In this document: in pieces, positions 56,204-64,000 of the stretch
How the letters are laid out: every line of letters begins with the position of its first letter
Numbering within the stretch: position 1 is the first letter of the stretch
DNA from: Symsagittifera roscoffensis
Lineage: Eukaryota > Xenacoelomorpha > Acoela > Convolutidae
Direction: 5' to 3'
Length of the DNA stretch: 64,000 bases
NCBI RefSeq assembly: GCF_963678635.1
Contig: NC_087064.1
Span: 33,208,369-33,272,368, forward strand
Program-made: the position numbers and the translations under genes
The notes under the pieces: generated by a model
Database searches by the model: none
Told to the model about the DNA's origin: nothing
Seen by the model: only the letters and a program-made list of their open reading frames with translations

Positions 56204-56640
56204 TAAGAGTAATGAACGTAGTGAATACTCTTATATAGGTCTTGCTATTTTTTTTTCAGGAAAAAGTCTTAATTCTAATCACGCTCAATTTTGATTTTTC
56301 ATCATTTGATTTTTGATTACTTTTCAAGTTGTTCACTTCAATTCTTTTGTTAAAATGACGGCAAACTCCACTATCGAAGGTCATGATCGACTTCTAATTT
56401 CAAACATTGAAATTAATTTTCAGATTTCTCAGCGAAATAAAAGTTTTATCTATTGATCTAGTTTTCTCAAATTGGGTTAACTTTAACAAAAAAGTGTGCT
56501 TCATAAATTGTTCTACAAAATCAAATTGCTTTAAAGCCATCTGTTTTTTTTTCTGCAAAATTAGCAAACTGAAGATTTTTGAACAAACAAGTCGGTTTTC
56601 CTCAGTTTTCTTGCGTTCACTACTCGGTTCCAACTATCAG
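56204..56640. mobile_element. MITE-A copy
   Basis: Starts AAGAGTAATGAACGTAGTG and ACTCTTATATAGGTCTTGC; contains CTCCACTATCGAAGGTCATG and AAAGTGTGCTTCATAAATTG; ends TTGCGTTCACTACTCGG. A nearby T-rich segment (55,900-56,140) repeats the words CAAAATTTTCTG and AAAATTTTGACGCC in opposite orientation. Confidence 0.65.
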
Positions 56641-56962
56641 TTGGCTATGTTTTTGTTCTGCAAGTGTGTGAAACTATTTTAAGTTTTGATTAGTTAGGTG
56701 TATTTTAGGTTTGAGCACTTTTTTTGAAATCGATTGACTTTGTTGGCTTAACGTATTGTTTCCATATGTCAAAAAAATTGTTAAACTTCCAGATTTTTTG
56801 CAAGATTGACTGGACTGTTTTATCATTAAAAACATGGCGGTAAATTTTAAGCGGGATCCAGGAGTGAGGTTCTTTCTGGCTGAAATTTGTGAAAAAAACT
56901 TCGTGTTTGTTTTTCCTTCGCTTGCGTTTTTTGTGCACGTATGAATTGTGTGATAGTTTGAA

Positions 56963-57328
56963 GCTTGTGTGTTAGTATGAATTATCTTTTTTTTCCAACC
57001 TAAGTCGCGAATAAAAGTGTTCATTTTGAAAGTTCATTTTGATCAATAAGCAGCTATTAAGTACAGTCAATGCTAAGGCTATTAACACAGAATATTATAT
57101 TACAAATATCACTTTAGCTTCAAGGTGTCATGGATCTGTAGCGTAGAGGTATGGAAGGAGATCCGCAACAAAATGAGAGGGTTCGAACCTGGGCAGGGTC
57201 GGATGACTTCATTGAAATTTTTCGTATACTGGCTGAAATGCGTCCGCTCTTTAAATTGAGGCATGTTAGTTGGTATTTTTTTTTCAAATTGGTTGGTACT
57301 GCTAATGCGTCATAATTGGCTTGCTTCA
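56963..57328 (+). mobile_element. tRNA-derived SINE, uninterrupted
   Basis: Head GCTTGTGTGTTAGTATGAA and AAGTCGCGAATAAAAGTG, A box TAGCGTAGAGG (57,139-57,149), B box GGGTTCGAACC (57,179-57,189), then AAATGCGTCCGCTC, TTTAAATTGAGGCATGTTAG and GCGTCATAATTGGCTTGC. This is the empty-site version of the SINE split by the MULE at 39,899-41,602. The terminal hairpin is not present here. Confidence 0.75.
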
Positions 57329-59399
57329 TGGTTATTTTTTTTTAAATTTCTAGCTCTCTTTTGGTTGCGAATAAAATTCATAATTGATAGTTCTTTGATG
57401 CAATAGCTGTTTTTGCTTATAGTTTTTTTTCAGATTTTCGGCTGGTGAATTTTTGTGGCAATTGTTTGTAATTTTGCAATCATATTTGAACGTTTGTTTT
57501 TCGTTTTTTTTTCTTTGAGCATTTCGCCCCAACATTTTTTGTTGGATATGCAAGTTGTTTGGTTTCAAGATTTAATCATAGTTTTCGAGCATTTATTAGG
57601 ATTTTTTTCTTTATCAGTTTTTTTATCGAAATAGTTTCTTATTGTTTTCATCTAATGATTATCTTCAATTTCAAATATCTAATCTTTCAAACAACAGCAA
57701 GTAACAACTGTTTATCAGTCTTATTTTCAATTCGTTCGAGTTTTTGGCTCAAAAGTTTTGCTAAATCAGCTGTTTCTCGCACAGTTGTTGCATTTGTAAT
57801 ATCATAAATTCAAATTTGAATGCAATTACATATTTATGTGAAGATTGTGCGCCCCAGTTTTCCCAAAAATCGCGAACACAATCTATCTCTAGTTCAGTAA
57901 GCGCAAAACACGGCTTTGAGTCATTAATATTGTATAAAAATGATAGAATCAGATGTCGGTAAGCATGATTATCACCGTCTGTAACTTTTTTTCTTTTTGT
58001 TTTTTTTTTGGTTGAATTAGGCTTCTCGGACGCTCGAAGCTTCAAAAAAGGTGAAAAAGTAAACAGTGGAAGCAAAACTCTCCAAAATTTTCGGGGATTT
58101 TTTTCTCAGCTTTTGCGTTGTTGACTTTCAGCAGGCGTTTTTTCTCTGAAATAAAAGTTTCGGTAAGGCCACACAAAATTTTTTTGAGTGAATCATCTGG
58201 GTTTTAGTATTGAAAGGAAAGATCAAAATTGTTGACTTGGAAAGAGAAGTGACTAGAGCAGCTTCTTTGCAATATACGAGCATTCAATCAAAGATTTGTA
58301 TAATTCAAATCAGAATTTCGATAGTTCAGGGCATCGGATACTTGATCGACTTCGTTCACTTGCAAGAATCCTAGTTGTGTCTTTAGATATTTGCTACCCT
58401 ATTATATCGCATCGCATAAACTCGTCTCTCCATTTGAAACTTGTCTTGACAGTATTTATTTATTTGCCTTTTTAGCTCTTCCAAAAATCCGCCACACCTG
58501 TACTTTCTTGCGTCTGGTCTCGAAAATTAGTTGGCAAAGTCGAGACACCGTTGATTACTTTTTTTTCAAAATACTCGGTAGGAAACTTCACAATCTGCTA
58601 GCTAGATTTTGAAATGGCAAAAGTGTTTCAAAAATTATTAGTATAAGCTAACTGATAAGTTGGTGAGATAATAGCAACCATCATTGCGCAAATGATTCTC
58701 TGCTCATACTAAAGGTTTCGTTATAGAAAATAGTTTTTTTCCGGCAAAAAACTGCTTCATTTTTTCGTTCATTGGTTAAGTAAATTTGACATTAATTCGA
58801 GTCAGGTGCCAGTCCACGTTGTACCGGTATTGCACTTCCTCCCGAACTTACATTTTCAAAAACTTACAAGTTTGCGTTTTTATTTGTTACTAAAATTTAA
58901 TTTAAGGCGTGATGCTGCACAGTCGCTCACCCAGTCGCTAAGCAGTTTTTGTTTTTCAATTGAGCCTGATTTGGTAATCAAAAAGTAGTCAAATTTTTTT
59001 GAACTTTTGTTTTGAGTTCGTAATTTAGCTAAATCCCTCTTCGTTTTATTATGTTCTTGTAGAACGTTCTGCCTTACATGATCAATTTTTGATCACTTGG
59101 TTGACAATAAAGTACCCCATTTTCTCTAAACTATGCGAATTTACCAATGTTTCTCTCTTTTTCTGAGTTTACAGTTGCCCGGAAATATCCACTCACGTGT
59201 GTAGATGGCGTTCTCGGAGGTTCGTTTTCGGAGTCAGAGGATACGATAGCAGTGATATCCGCCAATGTTTGATAAAAGAAGGAACACAATCACTTATATT
59301 CTGCAAATACTATGAATATAGCTTTTGAAAAATTTATCGAACGTCCTAAAGTTTCTAGCAATTCTGACCTTCAAGCTGAAACCTATTAGATATTTTTCT

Positions 59400-59520
59400 T
59401 TCAAGTTTTGTGTTTGTCTTTTTATTGCCGATTTATGTGTGCTTTTCTATTGAAAAATTGCACGTCAGATCGCTACTGATTGAAATTTATTTGAAACTTC
59501 AACAGTCTTTGACTGTCTCA
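59400..59520. repeat. Dispersed repeat shared with 62.45 kb
   Basis: GTTTGTCTTTTTATTGCCG and AGATCGCTACTGATTGAAAT here match GTTTGTCTTTTTGTCGGCG and AAATCGCTGCTGATTTAAAA at 62,450-62,530, same spacing within a few bases. Nature unknown. Confidence 0.5.
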
Positions 59521-59644
59521 AGGTCAGGAGTATTTCGAAAATTTAAGACGTCCGACAATTTCGAAAATTTCAGACGTTGCTCCATAAATAACAAACACGA
59601 TATTAGTTTTTTAAGTTTCAACCATTCAGGTTGCTTGATTTCTC

Positions 59645-60258
59645 CGCATTACGAGGCCAAACTGTTCACTGGATAGGCGCACAGTTTTGTGTCTGTTTCT
59701 TCCCGGATTCCAGAGACAAGTATTTTAACATGTTTCAAAATGTAACTGGATTCCACTTACAAAATTTTAGTGGATTCCGCATACAAATAGCTGTAACGTA
59801 ATTTCCCCCAACGAGCAAATATAAATAGTAGTTCCAGAGTCCGCACATGTAAGCGGATTCCGCAAATGTAAGTGAATTCCACAAAATTATGCGGATTCCG
59901 CTTACAATTTGCGGAATCCGCTCACAATTTGAGTATTCCGCTTACAATTTGCGGATTCCACTTACAGTTGCAGATTCCGCGTTAGCTCATATTGACTAAA
60001 CAAATATTTTATTATTGATTCATGGATTCCACAAACTGGGTCGGGATTCCACACATTTTATTGCGGATTCCGCAAAATTGCCTGTTGTTTGAGCGATTTT
60101 GAGCAACAAAGTGACTTAGCTATTTGTCCGTGGAATCCCAAACAGCAAGGAAGATCAAAGAAAATAGCAATGTTGCGGAAGCCGCGACAAAACTGATTTT
60201 TGCGTGTTGCGGAATCCGCTAACAATTCACAAAAGTCACAGTTTGGCCTCGTAATGCG
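59645..60258. mobile_element. 0.6-kb element with perfect 20-bp ends and GCGGATTCCGC palindromes
   Basis: GCATTACGAGGCCAAACTGT at 59,646-59,665 is the exact reverse complement of 60,238-60,257. Between them about 15 copies of GCGGATTCCGC-like 11-mers occur, many followed by TTACAATTT. The left and middle copies are mostly GGATTCC, those at the right edge GGAATCC. No open frame of note. Confidence 0.85.
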
Positions 60259-60544
60259 CATTTTTGAGATTTTATGCGATTTCTAAGTTGAGACTTCGTA
60301 TGCGGTAGTTCGTTGGCTAAGCCTGCTGAATAATTTAATTAGCAAGAGCTCTTACGTCCGTTTAATTGAAAATATATCCATTTCTGATTCTGTTCATGGT
60401 GCACGGAGAATGTATGGTGCAAATATCATTGTAAATATCCCCGCCTATCTCGAAAAATGAGAGTTTTTTGGACTTTCAAACAGCCAATTCAAACCGAGTT
60501 GAGGCGAGCTAGTTTGTCATTGGACTCGGTTTTTTTGACACTCG

Positions 60545-60640
60545 CGTTAGCAAGTTTGTAACAAGCGATTAGAAACTTTTTCCTGTAACTAACCTCGTTA
60601 ACAGAATTCATCATCTACTCCACTGTACAGATGTGCTTTT
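60545..60640 (+). repeat. Hairpin-element head fragment
   Basis: GCGTTAGCAAGTTTGTAACA, AGCGATTAGAAACTTTTTCC and GTTAACAGAATTCATC follow the start of the hairpin-ended family in diverged form; TCGGCTTAGC words continue near 60,800. Confidence 0.45.
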
Positions 60641-61212
60641 CAACAGACAAAATAAGAGCTTGTTTGCATTTCAAAAACCTTCCGAAATCGAAACTGTTTT
60701 TAGGTTTACCACTTCTCCAGTTTGCTTAGTCTTTTTGCTTTTTTTAAATATTTTTTCAATAAATAGGTATACTTGGCCAAATAGGTTTATGGTTTTTCGG
60801 CTTAGCTTACTCATTTTGCGTTGTCGACTTAGTTACCTCTTGCTTTTACATTGGTACATGCCTATCTCGACATGCTGAACTCGAAATTAGTTCCATTCAA
60901 GCTCATTTATGATAAGAAACTTTTAAGAGATGTAATTGTTTTGTTATAAGATGCAAAGTGAGATCTGAAAATTAATAGGCGATCATTTTTTTCTTTTTGT
61001 AACTTTCTGCTTTTTATTTCAATCGGCACCGGATTATATTAGCGTGATTTCGTTTGGCTTGTATCGCTCGGCTTTGTCACTGCGTTTAGGATGATTTTGT
61101 TTTTGATTTTTGATATTGTTTCTCAATTAAAAACACTAATTGTTTTTTATCAGATGTTATTTTGAAAAAATTATTTGTGTGGAATGCATTTTAAAATAAA
61201 ATTATCTGCAAC

Positions 61213-61530
61213 AGGGTCGGATCTAGGATTTTCTTGAGGGGCGAGGGGGAGGGCTGATTTTCAAAAAATTTTCGAACATTTTGTCGAGATTTTTTTTAAG
61301 TCGACCGAAATGATTTTTCGAGCTCTCCCTAAGCACGATTAGTCTCAGTTTTCGCCAAAATTCCGAGAGATAAAACAGTCCAAAAAATCGTATTTAGGCA
61401 TTTTTTGGAAAATTTTGACCAAAAAATTCGCGTTTTTCGGTGCGCGCTCCCCTCATAAAATAAGTTAATTTAAAATTTTAGGGTCGATCGGAGTTATTGA
61501 AAAGTACCAAAGGGGGGAGCCTTTGTGTTG
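61213..61530. repeat. Dispersed repeat R1, copy 2
   Basis: GGATCTAGGATTTT, GATTTTCAAAAAATTTTCGA, TTTAAGTCGACCG and TTCGCGTTTTTCGGTGCGCG match the order of words in the intron copy at 7,005-7,300. Confidence 0.55.
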
Positions 61531-61652
61531 GCAGATGGTCGAATCCAATTTTTAATTATTAATGTTGTTATGATTTTGATTATGATAATTATTACTGTTA
61601 CTTTTACTATGTTTGTTTTGATTATGATTATTGTTCCGACTTTCGATATGAA

Positions 61653-63714
61653 AGTAACGGAATACTTGTGCTCGGGGTGGGTTTTTTTTTCTTCAGACAA
61701 ATTTGGACTTTTTAACTAGCCATTTTTGAGGGATTTTTTTTTGTATCATTCGAAAGCTATTGTTGTCCTGGGCTCAAATTTTAAATAACATTTCACCTGT
61801 GACCATTTTTTCTTAAAGCTATGGGGGTTTAATGATTGCCATTTTGGCCAATTCGGTACAATTAACGCGCAATATATTTCGCGCTATTACCGCGTAAGCG
61901 GAGAGTTAATCCGTCTTAAAATCGTTCCAAATTGGTTGAAAGAAGCTTTTTTGCCATAATTGATTTGTTATAAGGAGCGAAATCTATCCTTTTGTACTTT
62001 ATATGGTGTGTGTGGGGATGATTTTCATTAATAAACTCAAATTTTAGAATTTTTTTTTCATTTTATTTTATTACATTTAATTTTTTGATGTTATTACTGC
62101 TCCATAAAACCTTAAAAGGCAGTCTGAACATTCAGGGTTTCGCCCTGATACGGGCAGTCTTGTTATGATTATGATTAATATAATTATGATTTTTATTATA
62201 ATTATGATGATTATCACGTCATCAGCTGAAATTTGAATTTTTGTAGGTTCTAAATCCTAAAAAATCAACTGGAGAAAAAGAAACACAAAATGGGATAGCA
62301 CATTTTAATTTTTTTTGTGAAATAAGTTATGAAACTTCTTTTATTTTATGTATAGCTTATAACAAACATATCGGACAACGTCTTAAATTTTTGAAATGAT
62401 TCTGGCCATCAAATTAAAATTTATAAGAAATAGTTCTATGAAGTTTTTCGTTTGTCTTTTTGTCGGCGTTTTGATTTTTTTCTCTAGAAAAAAAGCTTAT
62501 CAAATCGCTGCTGATTTAAAATTGTTTTGAAGCTAAGTGCCTGAAATGATATAAAAAACTGGCACCTGAAAAAAAAACACAATTATTTTAGTTTGCTCTT
62601 TTGAACGTTCAAACGTATCTTTGAAAAATACGTTGAAATTTGAACCTTATTTCAACATATTTCAAGGTTCAAATTACTTCAGAAATTTAACAAATTCTTC
62701 GATAAATGTGCTAAATGCTAAAATAAATGAAAATTAGAATGCTCTTCTTTATGAAAAAACGACAAGGTCGAGGTCAATACTGACGTGGTCAATTCGACTA
62801 ACTTCAAGGCTAGAAATCAGATGCCAGTTTTTGTATGAAATTTTGCGCGGACAGCTCACTTCACAAACTCTCGCTCAATATAAAAAAAAACAACTTTTAC
62901 CAGTCTATGACTTACTTGGCAAAAACTAGATTTTTGCGAACCGCTTGAAACTATGAAAAATAATCTAATCACGAAAAAAAAATGTTCGAGAATTTTATCA
63001 TGATATGAAACATTACTTAAACTGATTCCAAGTTTTTATGGTTAATGACTTATTTGACAAAGAAACTTACTTATTGCGAATTGGTGAAAGTAACGGAGAA
63101 CTTCAAATATTACAAAGTTTATCTCTTAATAATTTGGTGACATAAAAACCTTCCCTTTCAAGCTACGGCAATAATATGAAACAAAACTGCTCATATCAGG
63201 GCGAAGCCCTGAAAGTTCCGACTGCCTTTTAACGTTTATGGAGCAGTAATAACATAAACAACATAAAAAAAATAAATGAAATAAAATAAAATGAAAAACT
63301 TTTTTTTCTAAAATTTGAAATTTTTTCTATAAAAATCATCATCCCACACGCCATATAAAGTACAAAACATTAGATTTTGCTCCTTGTAACAAATCAATTA
63401 TGGCAAATGAGCTTCTTTCAACCAATTTAGAACGATTTCTAAGACGGATTAAATCTCCGCTTACGCGTTAATAGCGCGAATTATATCGCGCGTTACTAGT
63501 CCCAAATTGGTCAAAATGGCCAAAATGGCAATCTTTGAACCCTCATAACTTTACTAAAAAAGATCACAGGTGAAATATCTTTTCAAATTAAAGCTCAGGA
63601 CAACAATGGCTTTCGAATGATAAAAAAAACTTCCGTCAAAAATGGCTAGTTAAAAAGTCGAAATTTGTCTGAAGAAAAAAAAAACCCACCCCGAGCACAA
63701 TTATTCCGTTAGTA
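61653..63714. mobile_element. 2.06-kb element with ~0.5-kb inverted arms
   Basis: The left arm (61,653-62,150) and right arm (63,193-63,714) are diverged reverse complements. Outer words TAACGGAATACTTGTGCTCG / CGAGCACAATTATTCCGTTA, middle TTAACGCGCAATATATTTCG / CGCGAATTATATCGCGCG, inner GGGTTTCGCCCTGATA / TATCAGGGCGAAGCCC. The ~1.04-kb centre has no recognisable open frame. Foldback-like or MITE-like; a target duplication was not found. Confidence 0.85.
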
Positions 63715-64000
63715 TCTTGTTTTCGAAGATCATCGCTTAAATAGCTTAGTTACAAAATTTCTGGCCGTTGCGATTTGAATCATGCTACATTTAAAAAAAT
63801 GGAGCTTAATTTGTTTGCTCAGAAGATTTCATTTTTTGCGACACGACTCATGGTATGAAATTACGGATCCCCCTTTTTAACTCTAAACAACTTAACACCC
63901 TACAATTTCACTCCCTACTTTTTGTTGCCGTAGCAATTTAACATCGCTACATTTTAAAACAATTTCTATGACTTTTAACACCGTTTTAATCCAAAATAAA
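63715..64000. other. Window end, unassigned
   Basis: AT-rich sequence with CAATTTAACA, CATCGCTACATTT-like short words; no gene or known repeat recognised. Confidence 0.5.

Larger units (their letters stand above)
55018..59644. other. Intergenic, repeat-rich
   Basis: A hairpin-element head at 55,589-55,680 (GCGATAAGGAAGGGTATTGC, CAATCGGGTACTAG), MITE-A at 56,204-56,640, a complete SINE at 56,963-57,328, then about 2.3 kb of AT-rich sequence without recognisable genes. No open frame here shows a known domain. Confidence 0.65.
60259..61652. other. Intergenic, AT-rich
   Basis: Includes the head fragment at 60,545-60,640 and repeat R1 at 61,213-61,530. No gene seen. Confidence 0.6.

Noticed and set aside
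57139-57189. A complete tRNA gene
   Set aside because: A and B boxes are good but the acceptor and T stems do not pair and the same sequence recurs as a SINE at 39.8 kb.

Overview
This is animal nuclear DNA: intron-rich, AT-rich, read with the standard code, every inferred intron GT-AG. The phylum cannot be named from the sequence; the load of tRNA-derived SINEs, MITEs and FLYWCH-type Mutator-like (MULE) transposons suits an invertebrate. Two protein-coding genes are present, both on the + strand.

Bases 1-42,883 hold the 3' part of one very large gene. I traced 31 exons by hand, every junction in matching phase and with no frameshift; they give about 3,953 C-terminal residues and a stop at 42,881-42,883. 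The best identification is the bridge-like lipid transfer protein BLTP1 (KIAA1109 / tweek / lpd-3 / Csf1 family), which is known to form a hydrophobic channel moving lipids between membranes at contact sites. The 5' end lies outside the window. The introns are filled with mobile DNA: a MITE family (AAGAGTC...GACTCTT ends), tRNA-derived elements that end in a conserved hairpin, a ~165-bp satellite, and three MULE insertions in different states of decay.

Bases 42,884-46,641 are intergenic and repeat-rich. Bases 46,642-54,954 hold an M20-family amidohydrolase, clearly PM20D2-like (beta-alanyl dipeptidase group), assembled from six constitutive exon positions into about 397 residues. The exon carrying the catalytic Glu-Glu and a metal-binding His exists in three diverged tandem versions (3A, 3B, 3C) with identical boundaries and phases. 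3B and 3C are both intact and 211 nt long, so joining both would break the frame; 3A lacks one base in a G run. A near-identical 138-bp copy of the end of the last exon, with stop codon and poly(A) signal, sits between 3A and 3B directly after a ~280-bp GA/GAAA microsatellite.

Bases 55,018-64,000 are intergenic and made largely of repeats, including a 0.6-kb element packed with GCGGATTCCGC palindromes and a 2.06-kb element with ~0.5-kb inverted arms.

Most interesting: (1) the candidate mutually exclusive active-site exon cluster in the PM20D2-like gene; (2) a group of DNA elements whose terminal inverted repeats are built from short tandem units, one of which (39,899-41,602) is inserted in a SINE with a perfect 9-bp target duplication and encodes an uninterrupted 247-residue protein that keeps the FLYWCH-like head and tail of the transposase but has lost the whole catalytic domain.
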